Shown: positions 47,386-60,205 of the stretch, piece by piece
Layout: each line of letters begins with the position of its first letter
Numbering within the stretch: position 1 is the stretch's first letter
Assembly: GCA_958298945.1 (NCBI GenBank)
Contig: OY282606.1
Location: forward strand, 86,807,696 to 86,871,695
Reading direction: 5' to 3'
Length of the DNA stretch: 64,000 nucleotides
DNA from: Atherix ibis
Taxonomy: Eukaryota; Arthropoda; Insecta; Diptera; Athericidae
Notes under the pieces: model-generated
Seen by the model: the letters and a program-made list of their open reading frames with translations, nothing else
Databases searched by the model: none
What the model was told of the DNA's origin: nothing
Program-made: the position numbers and the translations under genes

Positions 47386-48480
47386 GAAAAATTTTCCTAT
47401 ATGTGGACGGATCAGTACTAGGCTTCTTAACCCTGTCAGAAGAAGCAGACACATTCACCTCCGCTTCCAACCACGGTTTTCAATCTAGGTTTGGAAGGGG
47501 GAGTTTGGAAGGGGAGTTTGGAAGTCGAGAAGGATGATGGAGAAATTAGTTTCTAGGATGGTATCCATCCCAATTGTTGACAGGACATGAATGTTATCGT
47601 GCTTACCAACATCTCTTTAAATTGGATAGTTTACCAGAGTTAAGAGAAGCAGACACGTTCAACTCTGCTTCTAACCAGTGTTTCCAATCTGGGTTTGGAA
47701 GGGGAGTTTGGAAGTGCAGAAGGAGGATGGAGGAATTGGTTTCTAGGGTGGTATCTATCCCAATTGCTGACAGGATATTGATACCAATATCTTTTTAGAT
47801 TGGATAATTGCCCAGAGTTAAGAGAAGCAGACACGTTCAACTCTGCTTCCAACCAGTGTTTCCAATCTGGGTTTGGAAGGGGAGTTTGGAAGTGCAGAAA
47901 GAGGATGGAGGAATTGGTTTCTAGGGTGGTATTTATCCAAATTGTTGACAGGACATGGTTGTTTTCGTGCTTACCAATATCTCTTTAAATTGGATAATTG
48001 ACCAGAGTGCCTTTTCTGTGAAGGGGTGATTGAGAGAACAGAACACATTTTCGTTTACTTCACCGGATTTCCAAAGAATGGAGAGATGCTACTAGAGTAT
48101 ATTGGCAGGTTTCTAACATCGGAGAATATTTGTTGGATCGTCGTTGGATCTTTGATCCGTCCAACTGTTCAAGGAAAAGTTTCTTGACAGGATTAAGAGA
48201 ATCAGGTACTATCAACTCTGCTTCCAAACACGGTGTCTTTCTGGGTTTGGGAGGGGAGTTTGGAAGTCGAATAGTATGATGAAGAAACTGCTTTCTATGT
48301 GGATATCTATCGCAATTGTTAACAGGACATGGATATTTTCGAGGTAATCAATAATGCTTTAGATTCAGTGATGGGTGATTGAAAGCACGGAACACATTTT
48401 CTTTTACTGCACCCAATCTCGAACGAATGGAGGGGAGCTACTAGAGTATATTGGCACTCTTCTAACATCGAAGAATATGT
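47386..48480 (+). repeat. Tandemly duplicated LINE C-terminal fragment
   Basis: The landmark GAAGCAGAC or GAATCAGG occurs at 47442, 47646, 47824 and 48199. Each unit carries GGTTTGGAAGGGGAGTTTGG and a GACAGGACATG block coding LTGHE-YRAY, the conserved R1-type C-terminal motif. At 48001-48055 CLFCEGVIERTEHIFVYF is a zinc knuckle with its last Cys changed to Tyr. The units at 47646 and 47824 are nearly identical. This is LINE debris, not a host gene. Confidence 0.7.
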
Positions 48481-48711
48481 TTATGGTGGCCCTGATGTTG
48501 GGCTCGTCGATGTTTTTTTAACGGCTGTCCTAAAAAACTCCGCCTAGATAATCGGAAACGGAGACGATAAATTTTAGTAAATTCCCAACCATAAAGTACA
48601 GCCTGACGGCAATCATATAGAAATGTTACCAAGTAAGTTAACTATAGTTGATTAAAGACCCACACTTTGCTTTTTAATTATAAAAAGAAAAATAATATGG
48701 AAATAAACATA

Positions 48712-49984
48712 CGAGGGTCATTCAACAAGTACTTAGCCTACAAAAGAAAAACGAAAATTTTGGAAAGGTGGCAATTTATTTTTCCACAGAATCTCCTTCA
48801 AGCTCGATACACTTGGCCCCGCAAAAAATACATTTTCTCGAGGGAAGCAAAATAGGCCTCCGTGGCGACGATGACCTCCTCATTCGACCCAAATCTATTC
48901 CCGGCAATAAAATAGTGATTTTTCCAGGTTTGGAAACAAAAAGTAGTCACAGGGGCTTAAATCTGGAGAGTACGGTGGATGGGGCAGCAATTCGTAGCGC
49001 AATTCGACCAATTTGGCCATGGCGACGGCGAAGGTGTGAGCCAGCGCGTTGCCGTGTAGGAACATCACTTTTTTCTTCGCAAAGCGGGGCCGCTTTTTCT
49101 TCAATTCGACGTCAAATCGGCCCAATAAGTCAGCATAGTAGCGCCCCGTGATTGTTTTACCCTTCTCGAGGTAATCGATGTGGATCACACCTTGTGAATC
49201 CCAGAAAACGGTGGCCATCACCTTTCCGGACGATCGAACAGTCTTCGCCTTCTTCGGAGCACGTTCGCCGGGTGAAGTCCACTGTTTCGACTGTTCCTTG
49301 GTCTCTGGTGTGTACCAGTGAATCCATGTTTTGTCGACGGTCACGAAACGACGCAATAACTCCGCTGGATTGCGCTGAAATAGCGCCAAACACATCGCCG
49401 ATGTAGTCTCACGGTTGCGCTTGTTTTCCGGTGTGAGCAAACGCGGTACCCATCGCGCTGACAGCTTTCTCATGCCCAGTTCTTCGCATAGAATATGATG
49501 CACAATTCCTACTGCGATGCCCACAGTCTCAGCTATCTCGTGAACCTTCAATCGACGGTCTGCCAACACGAGATCGTGGACTTTTTTAACGTTTTCCTCC
49601 GTAGCAGCCGTTTTCGGGGCACCTGGGCGTGGCTCATCAAAAACCGACGTGCGGCCACGAACAAACTCGTTGAACCAATTCATGACGGTCGCCATCGAAG
49701 GAGAAGAGTCACCATACACAGCATCCAAGCGATCTTTGATTTTGCTGCGCGTTTTCCCTTCCCAAAACAAGAATCTAATCACCGAACGATATTGTTCTTT
49801 TTCCATTTTTGTGCAACCGACCGATACGCTCGCTTTCAAAGGCTCTCAAAACAAAACTAATGAAGAGAATCTACTGAAACTTTGACAGTAGGCTACTAAC
49901 AGAATGTACTGCACGATGGTAAATTTCTTTTGTGACAGCAGTTCCATCGGGCGGTGAGACTAAGTACTTGTTGAATGACCCTCA
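48712..49984 (-). mobile_element. irritans-type mariner, nearly full length
   Basis: The ends CGAGGGTCATTCAACAAGTA and the right end (reverse complement TGAGGGTCATTCAACAAGTA) are TIRs of about 27 bp with one difference, flanked by TA (48710-48711 and 49985-49986). Length is 1,273 bp, normal for the group. It is the best-preserved element in the window. Confidence 0.95.
48776..49806 (-). pseudogene. irritans-type mariner transposase, second Asp lost
   Basis: The domain order matches irritans-subfamily transposases such as that of Himar1. I place the start at the ATG at 49806 (MEKEQYRSVIRFLF), though the frame is open from 49839. Both helix-turn-helix regions are present (YRSVIRFLFWEGKT to WFNEF; KVHEIAETVGIAVGIVHHIL), then the WVPRLLTPENKR linker. 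The first catalytic Asp is in TVDKTWIHW, where the usual Glu after it is Lys. The second catalytic motif reads FLHGNALAHT instead of HHDNAPAHT, so Asp has become Gly. The third Asp is in SPDLSPCDYF. A frameshift at about 48905 (after EKSLFYC) and a further deletion garble the last 50 residues; the original stop is at 48776. DD34D class, inactive. Confidence 0.92.
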
Positions 49985-49986
49985 TA

Positions 49987-51930
49987 TACAAAATTTTAGT
50001 AATTGTTATAAATTCAATCAAAAAAAAAATTATCCAATTTTACCCTTTTTAAAAAAATGTATATAAAAAATTCAACCCCAAATTACATTTGAAGTCTATG
50101 GAACGATATTATAAATCACCTCGATATCCATTCTATATCATCCCCTTATTGACCACGAAATGTAATTTATATTAAGCCTATTAATTAAAATTGGTTTATT
50201 GATATTGGTTGGACTTTTAATCTCAAATATGAGACAATGGCACCATTTGGTAGTACAGGTTTTAAAAATATGCACTCGTAATTAATGGTATAATAGGCTT
50301 CCTGTAGAATATAGAATATTTTTGAAATTTCCGCAGATTAGCTGATGAGGTGGTGATGCCTACAATAGGGTGGACTTTAATTTCATTAAATATTTTAACA
50401 TTTCCACTGTTTTTCTAATAATCCACATAATCGGCCTTCATATCTAATGAAACTAACAAGGGTTATCCATTTTATAGTTTGAAAAATAAACCCCTGCCCT
50501 GTCATTACGTTATTTGTTTATATACGAGTATATGTGTATATTATTTATTATAATTTTTGTTTAAATTTAAATTTGTCAGTTTATAAAAAAATAAATAAGT
50601 GCAAAAACTGAACGAGTATGTAATTTGGCCAATTAAAACAAAATCCTTTTTAACAAAAATCGTATACATTTTTTTTTTAATAATAAATATTAATGAATTA
50701 GAGTCTGTTATTAGTAAAGATTATCACTTTGACACGCTTAAGATACTCGTATTTACTATATAAGGATAAGAAGAAAAGCATTAAATTTAAAAGGTTATCG
50801 TGGTTAAGGCTTACATCGCATTATATTAATAAATACAATTTTTGATTAATTAATTTTAACATACAAATACTATTTGATTAATTGCGTTTATATGCTATAA
50901 TAATTATAAATCATTTTGTTAAGCTACCAAAACAAATAATCTGTATAAATTCTAGATAAAAAAAATATATCTTAGAGAGTTCGTATACTTAACTATAGAA
51001 TTTTGTTTAATATAAATAAAAACTAATTTAATTTCTTAAGTTTTTTTGCTCTTACTTTTATGAAATTTGTAAAAAATTTTGACGCATGTTTTATTTTGCT
51101 TTAAGTTGCTTTTTTTTTCTCTCTTTGGAGCAGGTAACAGAATAAGTCTAGTATTAGCGAAATTGGGGTAAATTTTTATAATTCTTTTAATATTTTTGTT
51201 CAATGACTATTATTCTTTAGCAAATTATTATGTTAGTTAAAAATTATTTTATTTAAGTAGCTTGTAAAAACAAAATTTAAAAATGAGAAGGAAAAATAAA
51301 AGTTTCTCATTAATTTCAAAAAAAATTTACTGCAAAGAGCAGAGGAAGTAAATAAAAAATCAGAAATAACAGAGAAACAAAGGCAAGGCATTTTAAGGGA
51401 AACATCTTGTGCGGTCTTAAGGTTTCTCTGACCTTGAAACAAGACCTCACCGAGCACAGCCCAGCTAGATTTTATGCGACATCACATGAATGAAAATGCC
51501 GTCTGATAGGTTCAGTTGTTATGTCAGGATAGATTAGATATTACAATATAACAAAAAATATGACACGTCATCATTACAGGTTCGGTTAAGTTATGATCTG
51601 TGTAACCGTTTCTTAATTTGGTGTTGTAGGCTCCATTTTTTTTTTGTATTTTGCTAATAGGAATAAAATATAAAAAGCTGGTGGAAAATCAAATAAACAA
51701 AAATAATATATTGCAGAGCAACATTAAGGATAATTATAAATTAAGGAATCGATAAAAAATCAAATATCCTTATTAGACTAGATGCAGGATCTCCTGATCC
51801 CAAGTATCATTGAAAATTTCTGGTCAATACTGATGAGGTTTATTTATAAAGGATGAATTCAGCACAAGAACACTACCAAAATTGATTGATGTCATTTAAA
51901 TTAATTTTTACATATTAAAATGGTAACTAA
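49987..51930. other. Unannotated A+T-rich DNA
   Basis: No gene is recognised. 50463-50484 repeats a motif also found at 5734-5754. TACGAGTA octamers occur near 50523 and 50744 (the latter as TACTCGTA). Confidence 0.4.
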
Positions 51931-53172
51931 ATGAAAAAAAAACACCTTATCAAGAAACAGCACAACAAGAACCATCCGGACCATACCTCAGGCAAAAACT
52001 CATTTGGCTTTCATCGAACAACCCGAATAGGTACCTGGAACGTGCGGACTCTCTCCCAAACTTCTCGACTGGCGCAAGCTGCCTCCGAAATGCGACGGTA
52101 TAACCTCGACATCCTGGGAATCTCCGAGACAAGGTGGAAACATCAAGGAAACCTCACAACGCAGACGGATGAACACTTCATCTACAGCGGCAACGACAGC
52201 GGCCACCACTGTGGAGTCGGATTGATCCTATCAGCCAACGCAAAGAGATCTCTCATGGGCTACAAACTGACCTCTGCTCAGCTTATCAACTCTGTGGCAC
52301 CAAGTTTCCTTTCAAGAACATCCACAAATACACAAATACTCTCCGGATCGTGTGACCCGCAACCAGATAGACCACATCCTGATAAGCAAAAAATTCCTCG
52401 GATCGCTCCTGGACGTCAAGACAATCCGAGGAGCTGACATATACAGCGACCATCAGCTGTTACTTGAGGTGGTCAAACTAAGGCCTCAGAATCCCTTCCA
52501 GTAGCTCCAGAATTCCATCCTCCTCTTCCAGTGATGCGCAGAAACCCACGAAGATCCATCCCAACAACACCGCTCACGATTATGGAGATCACAACAGCAG
52601 TCAACAAGCTTAGAGGTTCTGAAGTTTGACCCGCCACTCCTGGCCTCGCTGTTGCATCCTTTAATAGCAGAAGCTTGGGCACAATGCCACTTCCCGGACA
52701 GCTGGAAAGAAGGAGTAATTATCCTTGGCGATCGGACAGCTGGAAAGAAGGAGAAAGGTGACCTTGGCGATTGCAAAAACTGGAGGGGAATCACTCTGCT
52801 AAACACCATCCAGAAACTAATCGCCTCAATCATCCTGACTCGCATCACTCCAACAGAGGAAAGTGCCTTTCGCAACGAGCTGTCTGGCTTTAGACCAAAC
52901 CGCTCTTATGTTGATCACATCAACAGCCTAAGAATGATCATTGAAAAGTCGAACGAATGGAACAGCCCGCTCTATCTTCTCTTCGTTGACTTCGAAAGAG
53001 GCTTCCACATGATTTCTCGCGACGCCATCTAGAGTGTTCTGGCTGAACTAGGCATCCCACAGGCCATCATCGATCTCATCCGAGAACTATACCGTGAGGC
53101 CCCGTGTAGAGTGCGCTTCAAAGGACGAAACAGCGATCCATTCAACATCTCGAGAGGAGTCAGGCAAAAAAT
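51931..53172 (+). pseudogene. RTE-like LINE remnant (endonuclease and partial RT)
   Basis: The N-terminal AP endonuclease-like part reads RIGTWNVRTLSQTSRL, LDILGISETRW and HCGVGLILS (51997-52260). Most of the middle of the endonuclease is deleted; a different frame then gives RNQIDHILISKKF and RGADIYSDHQLLLEV, the C-terminal endonuclease motifs. The reverse transcriptase begins with FPDSWKEGVII and GDLGDCKNWRGITLLN, ELSGFRPNRSYVDHI and LLFVDFERGF, where the usual AFD is changed to GFH. After a TAG near 53031 it runs to NISRGVRQ and stops before the YADD box. A 20-bp GGACAGCTGGAAAGAAGGAG is duplicated at 52697 and 52736. RTE-clade assignment is from motif recall. Confidence 0.8.
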
Positions 53173-56100
53173 GGTAATCATAATCATTTTTGGTAATCAT
53201 AATCATTTTTTTTTTTTTGCCTTATTCACAAACTTTATTTTTTGGCAATTGAAATTAATCAAATATTTATATTTTTCCTAATTGACCCAATAAGTTGTCG
53301 CAGGGTTAGAAGCTATTTTTAAGCAAATAAATTACAAGAAAAAACCTTAAAAATTTTCCCATAAAAATACCCCCCTCCCCCCACACTTTTTAATTAAAAT
53401 CAAATTTTCCATCTTATCTGTTCAATAAAAAGAAAAATTACAACAAAAATATTTGTAACATCATTGGTGGTTCCATACAGTTGTCGGACGGTTAATAAAT
53501 TAATTAGTTAAAAAAAATTTATTATACTATTTTTAATATTATTTATAGTTTTTGTAATAATTTTTATTTGTACTTTAAAAATTTCTAGTCATTAGAAATA
53601 ATTTTAAAACAACAAGAAATTTTCATAAAAGCAAAAATTTTTTACCTGACAAAAATTTCACAAATAAATTCAATTCACCAAAAATTATTTAAAAAAATAG
53701 AAAATCTTCAAATAAAATCAAGTTTGACTTTGAAATTGGTTATCAAAGTTCAATTTCCACAATCAAATTGATTTGAACTAAAAGAAAATTGAATAAAAAC
53801 AATTTTCGCACCTGTGAGCAATAATCATTTTTGATTTTTTTTTTAAAAATACTCAAAAAGTATCTATACGATTTGGAGTATTTTGGATACTTTTAGTATT
53901 TGTATCTATTAGTTTTTTTTTATTGAAAACGATTTTTATATTGGTTCAGTAATTGAATCCTTAATTAAAAATGCTGTTTAAGTATTTGAAGTTTTGCAAA
54001 TTATTGGCATTATTTCCATTTTCTTTTTCTTAAACTCAATGAATTTGAATTGTTTTTATTTTCTATAAATCCTAAAAATATTCTTATAATGATATTCACC
54101 CTTCTTTACAAATCTAATCAATCAAAAGTAAAGGGTAAACTTATTATTATTTATTGCATTCTAGTTTTTGAGCAACGCAAAAAAAAAACTAAAGAAAAAC
54201 AAGTCATCAACATTAATCATAAATTTCTAGAATAAAAAATTTACCATTTCAGAAAATTATTATGGAAATTTAATGATTTTTAAAGCGCGAATAAAAATAA
54301 TTTAAGTTGTATTTTTTCGGATTTATTTTTTTTTTTTTGTACAAACTGCACTGAACCAAAATTAATTTTACGTATGTCAAAGGTGAAGGAAGTGTTGGAA
54401 AAAGCAAATGCAAAGTATTCCAACTAAAGAAAGAAATGCAAATATGAAAGTTGAACGGGTGTAAGTCAGTTCGTACGAAGTCTGGTTTTTCAGAAAAATG
54501 ACTGATTACTATTTATGTAGCCATAGACGACACCAGGACTATGGCGAATAATAATACGAGTACCAACAAAAAACGGCAACAACCAACCACCACAACTACA
54601 GCCGGCACTGCCACAGTCTCAACGCAACTACTACCCTCGGTCTAGTCAACTTCCTGCTTCCTGTTTGCACGCGATTAGCGAATAATCGAACCGAGTGCAT
54701 TTTAATATGAAAAATGTCGCATAAATGTCGAAGTGCATAATTTTTTTTCTTTGTGTTGGACTAGACATCGAAGTTGAGCAGAAAAAAAAAATTGGATTAA
54801 AAAAAAACCACCGCTTGCAAAGAAAATCGACAAAGTACGACTGTCTGGATAAAGGGAAGAGAAATCGTCGGTTTTATTGTATAAAAGGAGTTGACACCGA
54901 TAGGATAACAATACCAATACAATCGTATAAGTGCAACTGCAACTGCAACTCAAATTGCAATTGCAACTGCATCTACAACCACATCTGAAAATTGCAAAAA
55001 AAAAACAAAAAAAATCTGCAATGCACTGTTGCTGCATACATTCACAATTCTCAGATATAAAATGTAAAGCGATAATAGCTGCATCCAGCCGCCCCTGTTA
55101 AATGCACTTTTGGCAGCACATACGATAGCCCCCGCACAAGTATTGTTCGTTCTTTTTGTCTGCTGATGGCGTCCTGCGTCGTTTACTGTTGGCGTTATAC
55201 TCTTAAATCTTGATGTTTTTTTTTAATACTCTTCAGACATTTAAAATCGGAAATTTGTCTCGTCATAGAAATTTGAATCCCTACAAGGACACGAAATTTT
55301 TTGTTACAATAATTTTTTTATTTTTTTTGGCATCGTCTGATCCTTAAAGTTTCAAATTACATTTATTAATTGTTGATACATTTTCGCATCGAACGTGAAC
55401 ATTTATTTCATTTATTGCCAATTTGCAGAGATATTATTTATCGTATATAATCGAAATTATTTTTAACTTTTATACGATTTTTACATAAAGTTTGTTGCAT
55501 TAAAAAAAATGAGAAGTTTTTTTTTACAAGTATTGTTTATTCAAAAACGAAATTATTATGAAATTTTAACTTCATTTTTATATAAAATCAACGAGATTTA
55601 TTTGAATTTCATTATCACCTGTCGCTATTTTTTTATAATAAATTTTGCAAAATTCTGTATCTAATTTTCTATTAAAAATTGACTAAATTTTTGTTTGCAA
55701 TTCAGAGAGGATTTAATTGAGATTTTTTTTTTTTTTATTTGATCAAAAGTATTAGAAAATTTATTAATTTTTTCAAATTGATTTTATTTCCCAATAAAAA
55801 TTGACCAAAGTTTAAGTCTGTTTTTTACAAAGCATTTTCCTTGTTTATATTTTTGGGGTTAGTGAATTGGAAAGTAAAATTTTAAATAAAATATATTTTC
55901 TCAATATTATCATTATGTAAAAATTTTGATGAAAGCAAATTATTTTTACCGAATTAAAAAAATTCACAAATAAATTTAATCAAAAATATTTTGAAAAAAT
56001 ACAAATTTAAAAAAAAAAACAACAACCAAGATTGACGTTACGAAAAATATCTTAAAATTGCTTATCAAAGTTCATTTAATGCTTTGGAAAGTAAAATTAT

Positions 56101-56204
56101 TGAAAAAAATATTTTGAATTCAAAATTTTCATAAAACTTTTAATTAAAAATATTTTCTTAGCAATGTCATTTTGTATAAAATATTTGAAAATTTTAAATG
56201 GATT
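53173..56204. other. Unannotated DNA, mostly A+T-rich
   Basis: No gene is recognised. A 20-bp TGGTAATCATAATCATTTTT doublet lies at 53171-53211. A (TGCAAC)n-like run is at 54931-54972. The stretch 54,400-55,210 is G+C-richer and may be older unique sequence or an untranslated exon. Confidence 0.4.
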
Positions 56205-57730
56205 TTTATAGGACTTGATTCTTTTGAGGTAATTTTTAATAACTTTTAACACATTTTATTATTCGGCGATTGCTTAGATGGATGTTAGTTTTTAATACTC
56301 GAAAGTTTAAAAATTTTATATATATGTGTAAATATGATTTTTTAAGTAACTTCATAAAAATGGTCCAACCGCAACAAATCGCACGATTTTCGAGGGCAAA
56401 TTGATCATCATCTAATCTCGAAATTACGAGTTCTGGGAACGTTCCTCAAAAACAAATCTAAAATCCATCCTATTGTGTGGCTTGTGGTATCGTTTTCTTA
56501 AAATCATATTAGAAGTAGATTATAGCCTTGAATTTTAGGCCAAAAATAATCGACTGTCATCATATGCAATGGTTGTAACTGGCTTTGCTTCTTCATTGCA
56601 GACCAAAATGTAAAATAGTTATTTTTTACGAATACAGTGGCTTTGTCATAGTAATTTGTCAGTTTGAAAAGCTATTTTGCTTATTAACTTATCTAACAAG
56701 AGAAAAACGAACCTTACCATTAAAGAAAATTTTGTTCAAAAAATCGCTCAACTTGATTACGGAATTTTTTTAAATTAATTTCATAAAAATGGTCACTAAA
56801 CTTAACTACGACAAAAAATAAATATGATTTTTTAGGTAATTTCATAAAAATGGTTCAACTGCGTCAAATCGCACGATCTTTGAGGGCAAATTGAACATCA
56901 TCTAATCTCGAAATTACACGTCCTGGGAACTTTTCGCGAAATAAAGCTAAAATTCGTTCTGTTGTGTGGCTTGTGGTTTTGTTTTATTAAAATCATATTA
57001 GAAGTAGATTATAGCCTTGAATTTTAGGCCAAAAATAATCGGCTGCCATCATGTGCAATGATTGTAACTGGCTTTGCTTCTTCATTTCAGACCAAAATGT
57101 AAAATAGTTATTTTTTACGAATACAGTGGCTTTGTTATAGTAACTTATCGGTGTGCAGAGCTAATTTTGCTTATTAACTTATCTAACAAGAGAAAAACGA
57201 ACCTCACCATTAAAGAAAATTTTGTTCAAAAAATCGCTCAACCTGATTACGGAATTTTTTTAAATTAATTTCATAAAAATGGTCACTCAACTTAACTACG
57301 ACAAAAAATAAATATGATTTTTTAAGTAATTTCATAAAAATGGTTCAACTGCGTCAAATCGCACGATCTTTGAGGGCAAATTGAACATTATCTAATCTCG
57401 AAATTACGAGTTCTGGGAACTTTTCGCGAAATAAAGTTAAAATCCGTCCTGTTGTGTGGCTTGTGGTTTTGTTTTATTAAAATCATATTAGAACTAGATT
57501 ATTGTCTTGAATTTTAGGCCAAAAATAATCGACTGTCATCATGTGCAATGTTTGTAACTGGCTTTGCTTCTTCATTTCAGACCAAAATGTAAAATAGTTA
57601 TTTTTTACGAATACAATGGCTTTATCATAGTAACTTATATATTTTAAAAGCTTTTTAAATTAAAATTTTGCTTCTAACAAGAGAAAAACGAGCCTCATCA
57701 TTAAAGAAAATTTTGTTCGAAAAATCGATC
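56205..57730 (+). repeat. Dispersed repeat F1, copy 6, with 490-bp tandem array
   Basis: The left edge TATAGGACTTGATTCTTTTG then AGGTAATTTTT matches copy 4. The internal part is a three-unit tandem array: the GATTTTTTAAGTAA-type unit start is at 56336, 56826 and 57316, and ACCAAAATGTAAAATAG at 56602, 57091 and 57581. Each unit has AATCGCACGATCTTTGAGGG, GTGTGGCTTGTGGT, AGGCCAAAAATAATCG and TTTTTACGAATACAGTGGCT. Two chance frames (56585-56773, 57074-57268) are near-identical because of the repeat. Confidence 0.85.
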
Positions 57731-59539
57731 AACCTGACTACGACAAAATCACTAATTCTTTATAGAGCTTTAATTATTTTCACATACTTTTAATAATTAA
57801 CCAATTTTATATATATAAAATGGCAAAATTCATACTAAATAAATATTAAAACTGTTAATATTTTTATAAAATTGCATTCAAATAAAATCAAAACCACTAA
57901 ATGGAAAAACCCATTTTATTTGACTACACTTCGAATCATCAAAATTTTGAAAAATTTTTCGCTTAACTATCTTTTCTCAATAAATTCTACTTAATTTGAA
58001 GAGGAAAAAAATTATTTTGTTGATCATATTTATTTTTTTATAAAATTTTTATCAATCCGGAATTTTTTTTTCTATAAAATTTTGGGGATAAGATTTTTCC
58101 TCAGTTTTGTGATAAATTCTGGATTTTACTCGTAAAGTTTATATAAAAATAAACCACATATAAAAGATAGGTCCTTTTATGGCTTTCAGGCCGCATACGT
58201 TATGGGGGATGATACTGACTCACCAAGGGATTCTAGTATTTTGCATAATTTTATATTAGTTATGATTGAAAATCTGAATCGAATTTGTAGCCTGAGTAGT
58301 AAGTGGCAACGAGAATAGTTAGTGCCGACAAACGAAACCCACAAGTTGTATGTCATCGCATTCCTGGGAACTAATTGGTAATCCGATATACATATTTGCT
58401 TATTGGTTTTTATTCACCCGTCTTGACATTTTTCTTGTAATATTTTCATTTAATATTATGTTCTTGTACTCCGTTTTGGTTTTTTCTTATTCAGTAATAT
58501 ATGCATTTATTATTTAACATTATTTACGAGTGCGGGTAGTAGAAGTGCATTCATTCGATCAGCTTGGCGGCTTTTATTCTTCTGACTGATTGAAGGTTTT
58601 CAAGTCTATCGAAGCTTGAATTACGACGATGAAGAAAAAAAAGGTTATATGTGCTCTATACTATTCACTATTCATCAAAAGTCAGTTAGATTATTGTCAC
58701 TCAGATGATTGTATGTACAGTGAACATGTTCAATTACTAATGATCTTAGTTACCCTTTTGATAGAATTCAACCCCAGAATATATTCTTTTCTCATACAAA
58801 CAACTATACATAATGTAAAAGCATATATTCTTATATATGTTTTTATACCTAATGAGAAAAATATCTAAACTCCTGTTATTATGCATTGGTTTGAAATCGG
58901 CTTCTGAGTATCCCTTTGATATAGTCAGAATTATTGTGCAACTCATAAAGTACGAGCGCACATGTGCATTTAAATTTTAATTAAGTCGTTAACAGGAAGG
59001 ACTTTTATCGATTTTAATCAATTGAGAAAAAGTCAATTTGTTTAGCTGTAAATTGAAAAATTCTCTTCTTTCTTACAAAATCTACATTGTCTTTAGGCAA
59101 AAAATATTATTAAATAGAATTTTTTGAATAAATGAAAGATTTTTTTTCGAAACATAATTTCTTACCATTAATTTTGGGTGTTTCTTTTGTTAGTACTGAA
59201 TATCCTTTTGATGCAATGCCACCACAGTCAATTTGTTGAGCCAGTAAGCTTGATGGTATTTCTTTTATATAAAAAAGCTTTTTCAACTCGTAGTGCCTTT
59301 TAGAAGTACATGTTCAAGTTTCAAGCGCGTAACTATGCGATTCTGTTGAGCCGTGATTAGTGAAGTTGTGCTTTTGTAGTGCATTACAAAAAATGAAGCA
59401 ATGCAATTTAAGGCAGTCTGAAGCTTGGTCAATTTGCTAGTTGGACTTATAAAGTGTTTCGAAGTACCAATGATCGATCCAATTCTTTGCAATATTCGAT
59501 GTAATCTACTTAACAACAGAGGTTCCCAATCTTCTTAAT
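57731..59539. other. Unannotated A+T-rich DNA
   Basis: No gene is recognised. 58,160-58,620 is somewhat G+C-richer. Confidence 0.4.
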
Positions 59540-59800
59540 ATTGATTTAATTGCTGTCATTGACAGCCATGTAGTCATGGAGAACATTAGTCATGGCCCAT
59601 CGAACGAAGCCGATTCAAGCAATGTTCGGCATAAACTGCTTAACAACAGAAGTAATGAATTGCGTTGGGTTCCTGGTCATGTGGGTGTTGTGGATATTGA
59701 ATAGGCCTATCTATTGTCGGGGGAAACTTCCCATCACCCGGTGTTCACAGCAGTTCCTAACATGCTGCATCTACTAAGCAAATGGCAAATGACACCTTTG
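59540..59800 (+). pseudogene. Non-LTR retrotransposon RNase H scrap
   Basis: Plus-strand frame gives NLIAVIDSHVVMENI and then NNRSNELRWVPGHVGVVDIE followed by a stop (about 59643-59690). WVPGHVGV matches the conserved W-VPGH-G motif near the C-terminus of RNase H in I- or Jockey-related LINEs. The catalytic core upstream is not recognisable. Confidence 0.6.
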
Positions 59801-60205
59801 GCCTTTCGTTGCCACATAGAGTGGACGAGAAGTGAAAGGTTTCCCTCGAAACATTGGCCAACTATTATTCAGTCAGTCTACTCGACTTCGAATAGGCATT
59901 CTCTAACACATAATTTCCCATTCAGAAACTATCCTCTTCCCATTTGTCCTTCCCTTGACTTTTGAGTCACTCTTCCTCATCTTCTAAGAGACTGTCACCT
60001 CCGCCAACATTCCTTTTCTAATAAGATTCCCTCCATTAGGTAACTTATAGATCCATCAATACATTTTGCAAGTCCTCTTTTCTGTCTCCTAATACAAACT
60101 AATATAGTCTAAAAAAAAATCAAACCGCCTATAATCCAATTAACCAAAGACCAATTCCATTTAACCCACACACTTTATAGGTCGGTCGCCATATGGTGCT
60201 ATATA

